Shown here one piece after another: positions 35,414 to 43,243 of a stretch of DNA of 64,000 bases. The DNA is from Chthoniobacterales bacterium (GTDB taxonomy: Bacteria > Verrucomicrobiota > Verrucomicrobiia > Chthoniobacterales > UBA10450), in NCBI GenBank assembly GCA_013821455.1, contig JACDGS010000008.1:1-64000 (forward strand). The letters are read 5' to 3'. Position numbers and translations under genes: made by a program. Positions within the stretch are counted from its first letter, which is position 1. Every line of letters starts with the position of its first letter. Under the pieces are notes generated by a model, which made no database searches, was not told the DNA's origin, and saw nothing but the letters and a program-made list of their open reading frames with translations.

Positions 35414-35647
35414 CTAGCGGTTGAAAGACAAGGGCATGTAACGCTCCTCGCCGTCGCTTTTCGCGAAGGTCGCCGACATGACTTGAGCCATGTTGTCAAG
35501 AGGGTCGTTGGCAGTGATTTGCTGAAGTTCCGGTGTTAGAAGATTGCCACCAATACTATACTGGTCGAACCGCTGATCTAGACCGTGAGCGAGATGCTGG
35601 CAGAGGGAATCGGAAAGAATTTGCCGACGGAAATAGTACCGGTTCAT
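35414..35647 (-). CDS. small cassette protein of unknown function
   Basis: A 77-residue frame from an ATG at 35647 (MNRYYFRRQILSDSLCQHLA ... FAKSDGEERYMPLSFNR). Its helical pattern and codon use look like coding sequence. It starts 26 bases after the preceding gene and is in the same direction. No family recognised; the frame upstream of this ATG overlaps the preceding gene and is ignored. Confidence 0.4.
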   Translation of the reverse strand: MNRYYFRRQILSDSLCQHLAHGLDQRFDQYSIGGNLLTPELQQITANDPLDNMAQVMSATFAKSDGEERYMPLSFNR

Positions 35648-35672
35648 CGGGCAGACCGCGACGTAAAACGCG

Positions 35673-36371
35673 TTACTTCGAGCTAAAGACGTAAATATGA
35701 TAGGTGGATTCGCCGACTTCGCGAATTCCACTACTTTTGTAAACCAAGGCATCAACCATATCACCATCGGCCAGCTTCGCTTGATCTGGATATCCCGTAA
35801 GGAATAGGAAAGGCTGTAGGTGGTCGCCCATGGAAGGGGTGTAAGCCGCCATTTCGATTCCTGCGGCGCGGTCAGTGTCTCGGTGCTCATAGAACACACT
35901 AACGTCCATAGTGTTCGGATCCACGACTATACCATCTGGCAACTTTTGAGAGACATGTCCCTCAACTCGATATTTTTTCCGGTCAGTGGCGGCCTTGGCT
36001 GCCGCCTGCTGTGTGGCGATTTCCGGTTCCCGCTGACTGGCAGCAGCTTGGTTAGTGGCGGCCTTGGCGGCAGCTTGTTGTGTGGCGATTTCCGCTTCCC
36101 GCCGACTGGCGGCAGCTTTTATAGCCGTTGCAAATTCCGCCGCTTTCTGAGGATTGTAGCCGTATTTGTGGCGCAAGTCGGGCGAAAGCTCCGAGAAAGG
36201 GATTTTGACGATTCCGTCGCTTTTGAGGACAACGATTCCATCGGGCTCAATCCGACTAACCGTAACTGCAACGAATTTCTCCCCCTTTAGCGTTGTGATA
36301 TCATCGGCGCGAGCGAGAGTTAAACTAACGAACAACAGAAAAGATGTAGCGGCTGTTTTCATAGTGCGCAT
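35673..36371 (-). CDS. secreted cassette protein with internal duplication
   Basis: A 232-residue exported protein. Signal peptide: TAATSFLLFVSLTLARA. Then a small strand-rich domain of a type common in Verrucomicrobia and Planctomycetes (DDITTLKGEKFVAVTVSRIE, PDGIVVLKSDGIVKIPFSEL). Residues about 95-150 hold two copies of REAEIATQQAAAKAAT, from a direct repeat in the DNA (about 35990-36120). A C-terminal domain follows (VFYEHRDTDRAAGIEMAAY). The gene starts shortly after the R' box of site C. Function unknown. Confidence 0.65.
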   Translation of the reverse strand: MRTMKTAATSFLLFVSLTLARADDITTLKGEKFVAVTVSRIEPDGIVVLKSDGIVKIPFSELSPDLRHKYGYNPQKAAEFATAIKAAASRREAEIATQQAAAKAATNQAAASQREPEIATQQAAAKAATDRKKYRVEGHVSQKLPDGIVVDPNTMDVSVFYEHRDTDRAAGIEMAAYTPSMGDHLQPFLFLTGYPDQAKLADGDMVDALVYKSSGIREVGESTYHIYVFSSK

Positions 36372-36379
36372 GTTTTGAA

Positions 36380-36502
36380 GCCTAACGAGAACAAGAGCAG
36401 CCACCGCGGGCGAGAGCGCGCGTGGCGGCGGGTGAAGAGGTTTGAGTCATAGGAATCTTGAGCGTGCGCCGGCCAGCGGTTGGCTGCATCGCCTGGTTAG
36501 GC
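36380..36502 (-). repeat. attC recombination site C (cassette array 2)
   Basis: Minus strand: R'' GCCTAAC (36496-36502), R' GTTAGGC (36380-36386), arms AGCCAACCGCTGGC with CCCGCGGTGGCT. Confidence 0.88.
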
Positions 36503-36985
36503 TTCATGGCGTCGAAGGGATAGTATCTGCTTGTAGCGCTTTGCGTCGACAGTGTCCATGAACTCGGCAATGACCCGATCACGAATTTCCGTCCCCCAGC
36601 GGCGACAAAGCACTGCAAGAACGAACGCATCATCATCGCCGAACTTGTGAATCGGCCACTTGACGCCAGCCTTCAGCTTGCATCCGGGCCAACGAGAAAC
36701 CCAGTAGTAATATTCGTATTCTTTGCCGCTCGGCTTGCGGATAAGCTCCGTCCGCGGATGGACACCGACAACGCCAGAACTATTGCGCGCGGTCATACGA
36801 TCCTTGGATGAGATTGGCGGCGGTAAAGTGCGGTGTTTCTGCCGAATCCACTTTTCCGCTACCTTTTCAGCGTCTTTCTACGAGCCGTGCTCTTTAACGC
36901 TGAACGTCTGCTGGTGACGAGTGCCTTGGCGCTGGACGCGAGCGAGAACGTATTTCTCGGGATAATTTCGGGTGTGATGAGTCAT
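36497..36985 (-). pseudogene. AP2-like DNA-binding protein interrupted by an amber codon
   Basis: From an ATG at 36985 one frame runs to the TAA in R'' of site C (36497) and is interrupted only by a TAG at 36878-36880 (codon 36). Before it: MTHHTRNYPEKYVLARVQRQ and TFSVKEHGS; after it: KDAEKVAEKWIRQKH, then SGVVGVHPRTELIRKPSGK and YYYWVSRWPGCKLKAG. The two halves look like AP2-type DNA-binding modules, found in plant regulators and in phage and bacterial homing enzymes. The part after the stop (36497-36796, 99 residues) could be made on its own. Confidence 0.55.
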
Positions 36986-37001
36986 GCGCTTGGAAAATGA
37001 G

Positions 37002-37124
37002 GTCTAACGAGAACAAGATCAGCCACCGCTGGCAAGAACGCGCGTGGTGGCGGGATGTGAGGTTGGAGTCATGGAAAGCTTGAGCGTACGCCGGCCAGCG
37101 GTTGGCTGCATCGCATGGTTAGAT
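37002..37124 (-). repeat. attC recombination site D (cassette array 2)
   Basis: Minus strand: R'' ATCTAAC (37118-37124), R' GTTAGAC (37002-37008), standard arms with bulged A. Confidence 0.88.
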
Positions 37125-37131
37125 GTCCGCG

Positions 37132-37587
37132 TCACGTTGGAAAGATGGGAACAGAGTCCTCGTCTCGGTAAAACTGAACTCCTCGCACCTTACTATCGAA
37201 TGTAGAGGGCGGGTCGAAATAGATGAAGATCGCACCGCCCGAAGGCAAGTCGTATCGTATGATTCCCGTGTCCGCTACCGGGCTATGGGGACCGAGCTCA
37301 CTGGTCAAAGTTTCGAGCGTGGTATTGCGCGTAATAAACTGAAACTCATGTGGCAGCTCGTCGGCGCTCCATTCTTTGGGATCGCTAAAGACCGCCGTAT
37401 CGCGACTGCGGTGCTCGCGGATGGCAAGGTTGGTCATCGCTATGACCCAAAAGAGCAAAGAGACGCAAAAGACAACGCGGGTCGCCGGGGGCCAGAACTT
37501 GCCAACAACGACCGCGAGGAAGAATGATCCCACGATGCCGGCCACAAAAACGGCGATATGTCGTTGTACATGTTCGAACGTAATCAT
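37132..37587 (-). CDS. cassette-encoded membrane protein
   Basis: A 151-residue protein with two adjacent membrane helices (HIAVFVAGIVGSFFLAVVVG and FCVSLLFWVIAMTNLAI), then a soluble domain of about 90 residues (FITRNTTLETLTSELGPHSP, GAIFIYFDPPS). The segment TTLETLTSELG recalls BamE-like start helices. The start ATG overlaps the R' box of site E (GTTAGATG). Unknown function. Confidence 0.6.
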   Translation of the reverse strand: MITFEHVQRHIAVFVAGIVGSFFLAVVVGKFWPPATRVVFCVSLLFWVIAMTNLAIREHRSRDTAVFSDPKEWSADELPHEFQFITRNTTLETLTSELGPHSPVADTGIIRYDLPSGGAIFIYFDPPSTFDSKVRGVQFYRDEDSVPIFPT

Positions 37588-37708
37588 CTAACGAGAACAA
37601 GATCAGCCACCGCTGGCGAGGGCGCGCGTGGTGGCGGGATGTGAGGTTTGAGTCATGGGAAACTTGAGCGTACGCCGGCCAGGGGTTGGCTGCATCGCAT
37701 GGTTAGAT
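37586..37708 (-). repeat. attC recombination site E (cassette array 2)
   Basis: Minus strand: R'' ATCTAAC (37702-37708), R' GTTAGAT (37586-37592). Confidence 0.88.
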
Positions 37709-37725
37709 GTTTGTTGGCTTGCACG

Positions 37726-38184
37726 CTATTTGCGCGGAAGGAGAACGGCTCCCGCAGGCAAGGGAGCCGGGCCGGATGCCATCCCGAAGCTGACTGGAAA
37801 ATCAACCTCTTGCCATTTCCCGGGCTTCCATCGCCACTGACGCAACGCGTTCAGCGCGCTTTGATCGAGCGACCTGATTCCGGTGGATTTGAGTATCATC
37901 ATGTTTGTCACCCGACCTGTTTTGAGATCGAGCACCAACCGGAATACGCCAGCGCCTTGATTGTGATTTCTTCTGTCTTGAAATGAGTATTCAAAGCCAA
38001 CCGCTTTAATCACGTCACTGTTCCAAGGCGGATTGCCGTGATATTCGTTGCCGTGATGCCGAACACCTTTGGCGTCAACCGCAGCCGGGCTGGAGTCAAC
38101 CGGTGGCGCGCATAGGAGAGTAGACGATGCCAGGCAAACGAAACCGCCCGCCAGCGCTCGCAAGTATATGAGGTGTTTTTGCAT
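37726..38184 (-). CDS. TonB-like C-terminal domain protein
   Basis: A 152-residue exported protein. Signal peptide about 1-25 (LAGGFVCLASSTLLCAPP). Residues about 60-140 match a TonB C-terminal domain: VFRLVLDLKTGRVTNMMILK followed by STGIRSLDQSALNALRQWRW. In TonB that domain contacts outer-membrane transporters, but here it is free and not attached to a membrane anchor, so it may act as a periplasmic adaptor. The start is close to the R' box of site F. Confidence 0.72.
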   Translation of the reverse strand: MQKHLIYLRALAGGFVCLASSTLLCAPPVDSSPAAVDAKGVRHHGNEYHGNPPWNSDVIKAVGFEYSFQDRRNHNQGAGVFRLVLDLKTGRVTNMMILKSTGIRSLDQSALNALRQWRWKPGKWQEVDFPVSFGMASGPAPLPAGAVLLPRK

Positions 38185-38289
38185 CTAACGAGAACAAGAT
38201 CAGCCACCGCGCGAATTACAAGTGACGTTCATAACACTGAAATCTAGGCATACGGACGGTCCGCGGTTGGCTGCATCGCCTGGTTAGAC
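38183..38289 (-). repeat. attC recombination site F (cassette array 2)
   Basis: A shorter variant. Minus strand: R'' GTCTAAC (38283-38289), L'' CAGCCAACCGCGGA, L' TTCGCGCGGTGGCTG, R' GTTAGAT (38183-38189). The closest relative is site 2 of array 1. Confidence 0.86.
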
Positions 38290-38290
38290 C

Positions 38291-38509
38291 TCACGCGTTC
38301 AATACTATGTTGCGTAGCCTCTGGTGCTCTGTCGCAGGTATAGACGAAGAAAAACGGACTGTGCCTGCGCGCGTAACAGTAATCTTTGCGTCTGTGATCC
38401 CGCCGTCGCTTAAGACGCGCTCCACAGCTCTCAACGCGCCCGTGGAAATGCTGCCTTTGACGCACTGTGCGACACCGCCAACTATGCGAATAACAGCATC
38501 TGCAAACAC
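38291..38509 (-). CDS. DUF3634-like small protein
   Basis: A frame of about 72 residues from a GTG at 38509 (VFADAVIRIVGGVAQCVKG, GITDAKITVTRAGTVRFSSS, IPATEHQRLRNIVLN). The order of strands and the final QRLRNI resemble the DUF3634 family, small membrane-associated proteins of unknown role. A membrane helix would be expected ahead of this part; an ATG frame at about 38594 (IRFFFRSAVATAVLAGA) carries a hydrophobic run but in another frame, so the N-terminus may be frameshifted. Confidence 0.42.
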   Translation of the reverse strand: MFADAVIRIVGGVAQCVKGSISTGALRAVERVLSDGGITDAKITVTRAGTVRFSSSIPATEHQRLRNIVLNA

Positions 38510-38605
38510 AGCAGGACTCCAGCGCTCCAAGCTTTGCTGGCGCCTGCGAGAACAGCGGTAGCTACTGCACTGCGAAAGAAGAATCGAATCATCGACGGCT
38601 CAGAG

Positions 38606-38729
38606 GTCTAACGAGAACAAGAGCAGCCACGCCTACCGAGAGCGAGCGTGGGACGAAGTAATAAGGTTGTAGTCATCTGAAAAGTGGGTCGTACGCCGGG
38701 TAGGCGTTGGCTGCATCGCATGGTTAGGT
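38606..38729 (-). repeat. attC recombination site G (cassette array 2)
   Basis: Minus strand: R'' ACCTAAC (38723-38729), L'' AGCCAACGCCTACC, L' GGTAGGCGTGGCTG, R' GTTAGAC (38606-38612). Same arm type as sites 5 and 6 of array 1. Confidence 0.88.
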
Positions 38730-39059
38730 GTGGACGTCGCTGCCGGACCGAGGTGGAGCAACAATCCGCCGAACCGCCTGGCTGCCGGACTGGCGTGGCA
38801 TAAAGACCGCGCGCGAAAGAAAACTCCGAGCTGGCATGACGGCACTGCACCAGATCTCTGGAAAAAGCGCGAGCACAAAAGCGATCCGGCGCGGAGAGAA
38901 TCCAAAGCGGCGCTGCCGTGCCATGACCGCGCTTGCGAACCCGAAAGACTCGGCGCTCCGTGAAACCAGCGGAGCCGAGGAGCGCTCCCGCAACCAAGAA
39001 GCAATGCGGCTAACTCTGGAACGGGGGAAGGCATCGCGATCAGAGGAATGCACCAAAGC
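38730..39059 (-). other. gene-poor cassette, paralogue 1 of 3
   Basis: A cassette of about 330 bp with no convincing gene. It is clearly related to the next two cassettes: shared segments include CAGATCTCTGGAAAAAGCGC (near 38853) and CTCGGCGCTCCGTGAAACCA (near 38949). Frames on both strands stay open by high GC content but are not conserved in phase among the three copies. Confidence 0.6.
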
Positions 39060-39182
39060 ACCTAACGAGAACAAGATCAGCCACCACTGGCGAGAGCGCG
39101 CATTGGCTGCAATGGGAGTGATGAAGTCACGGAAAACTTGTCTTCTCGCCGGCCAGGGGTTGGCTGCATCGCTTGGTTAGGT
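39060..39182 (-). repeat. attC recombination site H (cassette array 2)
   Basis: Minus strand: R'' ACCTAAC (39176-39182), R' GTTAGGT (39060-39066). Arms CCAACCCCTGGC and GCCAGTGGTGGC. Confidence 0.86.
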
Positions 39183-39539
39183 CTTTTGTTCACGACAGAC
39201 GTTGCGCAAGAATCCCCCAGAACAAGCGTGACTGCCGGACAGAGGCGGAGCGAAGAGGAGTGACACGGAAGCGAGTGCAACAGATCTCTGGAAAAGGCGC
39301 AAATCAAAATGAGTGCGGCGCGTAGAGAACCAAAGTCGGAGATGCCGTGCCAGAGCCGCGCCGGCGCACACGATCGACTCGGCGCTCGGAAGCGTCGCCA
39401 CAGTGGGAACCGCGCGAGCGACTGAAAAGCGAAGTCGCGCGCGAAGCCGACGGAGCCGAGAACGGAGCAAGCTTCCGAGAACCGATGTAGCGAACTCGGG
39501 AACGGGAGAAGACATCGCGACAGAGAAGGGCGTCCAGAG
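39183..39539 (-). other. gene-poor cassette, paralogue 2 of 3
   Basis: Related to the cassettes on either side: AACAGATCTCTGGAAAAGGC (near 39279), GAGATGCCGTGCCAGAGCCG (near 39339) and ACTCGGCGCTCGGAAGCG match in order. No gene supported. Confidence 0.6.
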
Positions 39540-39664
39540 ACCTAACGAGAACAAGATCAGCCACGCCTACCGGGAGCGTGCGTGGATCGAAGAGAGGAGG
39601 TTATAGTCATCTGGAAAAGTGGAGCGTACGCCGGGTAGGCGTTGGCTGCATCGCATGGTTAGGT
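39540..39664 (-). repeat. attC recombination site I (cassette array 2)
   Basis: Minus strand: R'' ACCTAAC (39658-39664), L'' AGCCAACGCCTACC, L' GGTAGGCGTGGCTG, R' GTTAGGT (39540-39546). Confidence 0.88.
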
Positions 39665-39982
39665 TTTGTGTTCACGAGAGACGTTGAGCAGGAATCCCCG
39701 GGAACTTGCGTGGCTGCCGGACGGAGGTGGAGCGGAAAGGAGCGAGGCGGAACCACATGGAAGCGACTGCAACAGATCTCTGGAAAAAGCGCGAGTCCGA
39801 ATTCGGTGCGGCGCGGAAAGAACCAATGGCGGCGATGCCGTGCCAAAGCCGCGAACCCAAGCACGAGAGACTCGGCGCTCTGCGAAGCCAGCTGAGCCGA
39901 GCAGGAAGCAAGCTACCCAAAACCGAGGCAGCTAACTTGCGAATGGGAAAAGACATCGCTACACGCAGCGGCACGCGCACAA
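39665..39982 (-). other. gene-poor cassette, paralogue 3 of 3
   Basis: Third member: AACAGATCTCTGGAAAAAGC (near 39769), GCGATGCCGTGCCAAAGCCG (near 39832) and GACTCGGCGCTCTGCGAAGC follow in the same order and spacing as in the other two. No gene supported. Confidence 0.6.
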
Positions 39983-40105
39983 ACCTAACGAGAACAAGAT
40001 CAGCCACCGCTGGCGGGAGCGCGCGTCGCGGCGGGAGAAGAGGGTTGAACCATGGAAAACTCGGCCGTACGCCGGCCAGCGGTTGGCTGCATCGCCTGGT
40101 TAGAC
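39983..40105 (-). repeat. attC recombination site J (cassette array 2)
   Basis: Minus strand: R'' GTCTAAC (40099-40105), R' GTTAGGT (39983-39989), arms AGCCAACCGCTGGC and GCCAGCGGTGGC. Confidence 0.88.
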
Positions 40106-40138
40106 GATTTTGTGAGGTGTGACCGGAAAGATCCATCT

Positions 40139-40540
40139 CTAATCCGTCGCGATCCGATAATGATCGAAGCGACCTTGCGCGTCGAGCCAAATAAGGAGCC
40201 ACTCCGAATCAATCTTGAAGTAGCTGCTGCGCTCGGGACCAAGAATGTAAATCAAGTCCCGCTTCGTGTCTTTGAAGTATGGCGTCACGAGAGACGGTCC
40301 AAGTAGTCGCTCGATCTCGTTGCGGGTCTTGCCGGGAAGGATACGTGTGACAACATCGCGAAGCATCTGCTGCCGAACGGTAACGTCGCCCTTGCGCGCC
40401 TCAGACGAATGGTCTGCCGTCCAATCAGCAGGCTCAAACGCTCGACGGTCTGAGCCGGCGGGTAACTCGCCCCGGCGACAACCGACCTCCACTAAACAAG
40501 CAGCGATGAAAAACAGAGTAGCTGATACTCGGAGTGACAC
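40139..40540 (-). CDS. cassette-encoded lipoprotein, BamE-like fold
   Basis: A 133-residue lipoprotein: MSLRVSATLFFIAACLVEVG then Cys21. Residues about 60-133 have the helix-helix-sheet order of BamE/SmpA-like domains (LPGKTRNEIERLLGPSLV, YILGPERSSYFKIDSEWLLI, WLDAQGRFDHYRI). In BamE this domain supports outer-membrane protein assembly; as a free cassette product its role is open. It is the first typical cassette of array 2 (read on the minus strand). Confidence 0.68.
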   Translation of the reverse strand: MSLRVSATLFFIAACLVEVGCRRGELPAGSDRRAFEPADWTADHSSEARKGDVTVRQQMLRDVVTRILPGKTRNEIERLLGPSLVTPYFKDTKRDLIYILGPERSSYFKIDSEWLLIWLDAQGRFDHYRIATD

Positions 40541-40554
40541 GGGAAGGGTGAATC

Positions 40555-40689
40555 GTCTAACGAGAATTCGATGACCTAAAGTCGTAGAAAAAGGCGACTG
40601 GAAGTCGCATATTTCCTTGGAGCCAGGCTTCGAGGCTAGGGCTGAGCATCATATGAGTGGGTCTGTATGGGTGCTCGGCTCGGTTAGAT
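40555..40689 (-). repeat. atypical attC-like site K, entry end of array 2
   Basis: Minus strand: ATCTAAC (40683-40689) and GTTAGAC (40555-40561) 135 bp apart, preceded by TTCTC like the other R' ends, but the inside is unrelated to the other sites and the L arms do not pair clearly. It could be a diverged attC or an attI remnant. Confidence 0.45.
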
Positions 40690-40691
40690 CC

Positions 40692-41067
40692 TAGCTCATG
40701 CCTTTGTCGGCGGCTAAGCCGACTCGCCGGCGCAACGCGGTGTTGTCGTGGCCCGCGGCGTCGGAGCCGTGGGGGCGCTCGGCGTGGATGGCTTGCTGGA
40801 TGCGGCGGCGACGCCGGCTGATTTGTTCGCACTGGGCTTTGAAGGCGGTGCGCGCTTCGGTGGCGTCGGCCTGGCGGCGCTTTGTATGGTTTGCACGCCG
40901 CTAAATGCGCCCACGTCGGTGCGGAGCTCGAGTAGATGCGGGGTGTCGAACATGTTGTTGAGCGTTTTCCGCAGGTTAACGATTCCGGAAACAGTGTGAA
41001 GAATAAAATGCACTTCAAATTTGTTAGGCTGGTTCTTCCGAAGATCCGGAATATTCGGCGAGGGCAA
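40692..41067 (-). pseudogene. frameshifted ORF next to site K
   Basis: Two minus-strand frames carry successive coding-like parts: HFILHTVSGIVNLRKTLNNM then FDTPHLLELRTDVGAFSGVQ, and after a shift near 40875 KRRQADATEARTAFKAQCEQ then ISRRRRRIQQAI. The second frame ends in a TAG three bases before the ATCTAAC of site K, as expected for a cassette gene. Family not recognised. Confidence 0.3.
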
Positions 41068-41212
41068 TAGTTTTTTGCCACGGATGGAACACTGATAGGG
41101 GAATAGCTCGAGCAGAGTTTAGGCGATTTAGCGTATGTGCAGTTGGATTGGGTTGCTGCGGTGGGAGGATCGCCGCGGGGAATGAGGTAAGCAGCCGATG
41201 GAGAAAAAGTTC

Positions 41213-41260
41213 GCGATGGCGAGGCGCCATCGCCAGCACGCGAGGGCGCGTGCGCTCCCC
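41213..41260. repeat. REP-like palindromic element
   Basis: The right part (41234-41260) nearly equals one arm of the glucosidase insertion (19549-19575). The whole unit closely matches the reverse complement of 29401-29448. It contains the hairpin GCGATGGCGAGGCGCCATCGC. It lies in a gene-free stretch (41068-41447). Confidence 0.8.
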
Positions 41261-41447
41261 AGCGCGGGATGCGATGCTGCGCATATTTCGGAAAGGCCGC
41301 GGCCTCGGTGTCACGGTAATTTTGTTCGTCAGCGTCCGGATTCATGAGATCGCGCAGTGTAGGAGCGAGGAGGCGCGGCGGTCAAAAACACTCGCGCGGG
41401 CTGGCAAAAATTTTTGCGCGGTCTGTGAAGCTGGCCTAGATGCAATT

Positions 41448-42089
41448 ATGGCCGAGCAGGACTCAGACCGGGCTTGGGACGAATACGAGTGGGAACGTTT
41501 TCTCCAACAGCAGGACCAGAAGACGGAGAAATACATGGAGCTGCTCGAGAAATATATCGACGATCCGAACCGCGACGAGATCGTGGCGCGCGAGATGGGT
41601 TGGTATCAGGGCGCCGAAGACGAGGCGGAGGAGTGGCAGGATGAAATGGGGATCGCCGACGAGGACAGCGCGCTGCCGGTCGATCTGGTGAACGATTCCG
41701 GCGAAAGCTTCGAGCAGCATTCGCTCTATCGCGCTTCCTTTAACCTAACGATCTGGATCGACCGGTTATTTGAGAGCGAGAGTCAACTGCAAAACGATCC
41801 GGCCGCAGTGAAGCTGGCGACGCATGCGGCGCTCGGGGCGGCGAAACTGGCGGCGGCGTTGAGTGACGAAGAGGCGGACGAGCTGGGCATGACGATCGCG
41901 TATCTCAAGCGGTCGCTGAAGGCGATCACGGTGGCGATGGATGCCGCGGCGCAGCTCTTCGCGGAGAAAACGATCACGCGCTTGCAGCAGGCGGCTCTGC
42001 AAAAACGGCTCTTCCAGGTGCGCGACGGCATCATCCTCCTCATGGGCGAATTTCGCGGCGAATGGCTGCGCCGTTACGGCAGCCTTTAG
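41448..42089 (+). CDS. helical acidic protein of unknown function
   Basis: A 213-residue soluble protein, mostly helical and acidic. The first 90 residues are rich in Asp, Glu, Gln and Trp (QDQKTEKYMELLEKYIDDPN, WQDEMGIADEDSALPVDLVN); the second half is Ala/Leu helical (VKLATHAALGAAKLAAALSD, YLKRSLKAITVAMDAAAQLF). The ATG at 41448 is chosen because the upstream frame runs through a palindromic element. It ends 34 bases before an ECF sigma gene and may belong to that operon. No family recognised. Confidence 0.65.
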   Translation: MAEQDSDRAWDEYEWERFLQQQDQKTEKYMELLEKYIDDPNRDEIVAREMGWYQGAEDEAEEWQDEMGIADEDSALPVDLVNDSGESFEQHSLYRASFNLTIWIDRLFESESQLQNDPAAVKLATHAALGAAKLAAALSDEEADELGMTIAYLKRSLKAITVAMDAAAQLFAEKTITRLQQAALQKRLFQVRDGIILLMGEFRGEWLRRYGSL

Positions 42090-42123
42090 CCGTTGAATGA
42101 ATCGGTAAGTGCCCCGTCCAACC

Positions 42124-42735
42124 ATGAATAAGGATGCGACTCTGGAGGAGGCGGAGGTCCCCGATGCAGTGCTGGTCGAGCGAGCGCAGCTTGGTGAGAC
42201 CGTGGCCTTCGACCAACTTGTCGGTCGTTATCGCAGCCGGATTTTTGGAATGATTTACAACATGGTACATAACGAGCAGGATGCCTGGGATCTTGCGCAG
42301 GACAGCTTCGTCAAAGCGTGGAAATCGATCGCGCGCTTTCGCGGGCAGTCGTCGTTTTACACCTGGATTTATCGCATCGTCATGAATGTGACGATCGACT
42401 GGCTGCGTAAGAAACAAGTAAAGGGCGGCGACGCGGAATTCGATGACGCGATTCAACTACAGCAGATCGATCCCGCTGCGCGCACAGCGCCGAAAGCCGA
42501 TGCGCTGCCGCACGAGCGGATGGTGCAGGGCGAGATTCGGGTGCGGATCGAGGCCGCGATCGCGCAGCTCTCGCCGGAGCATCGCGCGGTGATTTTAATG
42601 AAGGAAGTCGAAGGCATGCAGTACCACGAGATGGCGGAGTCGTTAGGCTGTTCCATCGGCACGGTGATGTCGCGCTTGTTTTATGCGCGCAAAAAATTGC
42701 AGACTCTGTTGCGGGATGTTTATGAAAACGTTTGA
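42124..42735 (+). CDS. ECF RNA polymerase sigma factor (RpoE-like)
   Basis: A 203-residue ECF sigma factor. Region 2: FDQLVGRYRSRIFGMIYNMV and DAWDLAQDSFVKAWKSIARF with YTWIYRIVMNVTIDWLRKK; region 4: LSPEHRAVILMKEVEGMQYH then EMAESLGCSIGTVMSRLFYA. It directs RNA polymerase to stress or envelope promoters. The gene overlaps the next gene, a likely anti-sigma factor, by 14 bases. The motif TCGTTAGGC (42640-42648) encodes the conserved SLG of region 4. A GTG at 42109 is an alternative start. Confidence 0.93.
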   Translation: MNKDATLEEAEVPDAVLVERAQLGETVAFDQLVGRYRSRIFGMIYNMVHNEQDAWDLAQDSFVKAWKSIARFRGQSSFYTWIYRIVMNVTIDWLRKKQVKGGDAEFDDAIQLQQIDPAARTAPKADALPHERMVQGEIRVRIEAAIAQLSPEHRAVILMKEVEGMQYHEMAESLGCSIGTVMSRLFYARKKLQTLLRDVYENV

Positions 42736-43243
42736 GGAAAATTGGACCGCCTGGATTGATGGCGAGCTGAGCGAGACGGAGCGGGCTGAATTTGAGGCCA
42801 CGCTCGAGGATCGTCTCGGCGCGGAAACGGAGCGGAACGACGCGCTCAAACTCGGTGCGTTTCTCAAGCGGGAGTTGCAGCCACGCGCGATGGGGAACGA
42901 GGAATTTTTCCATCACCAACTGCGCGAGCGGATCGCGCACGAGGAGGCGACGCCGGTTGAAGAAAGCCGGCCGATTCTGCGCGAGACGTGGTGGTCGATC
43001 CGGCGTTTGCTTTGGCTGGGCGCGACATCGCTCGCGATTTTCGCGGTGTGCACTTATTTCGTTAAGCGCGAACAACCCGCGCCTAACCAATCGGAATATC
43101 TCACGCAGATTTTGAATTCCCGGGTCGATCCCAGTGTGAACCCGGACGCGACTGTGTCTATTTTCCAAACCAAGGATGACAAAGTGACAGTGCTTTGGGT
43201 TGATGGATTGAAATCACTCCCGACCGACTACGCCGCGAAGTGA
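42722..43243 (+). CDS. putative anti-sigma factor
   Basis: A 173-residue protein with an N-terminal cytoplasmic domain (FEENWTAWIDGELSETERAE, FEATLEDRLG) of the kind seen in ZAS-like anti-sigma factors but without the HxxxCxxC zinc motif, then one membrane helix at about residues 98-112 (WLGATSLAIFAVCTYFV) and a short periplasmic tail. The position right after and overlapping an ECF sigma gene supports a role in holding that sigma factor at the membrane. Confidence 0.7.
   Translation: MKTFEENWTAWIDGELSETERAEFEATLEDRLGAETERNDALKLGAFLKRELQPRAMGNEEFFHHQLRERIAHEEATPVEESRPILRETWWSIRRLLWLGATSLAIFAVCTYFVKREQPAPNQSEYLTQILNSRVDPSVNPDATVSIFQTKDDKVTVLWVDGLKSLPTDYAAK

Noticed and set aside
40557-41345. 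Long minus-strand open frame rich in Pro, Arg and Ser
   Set aside because: It crosses site K and palindromic DNA, has no domain-like pattern, and overlaps better coding-like frames; GC-driven openness explains it.
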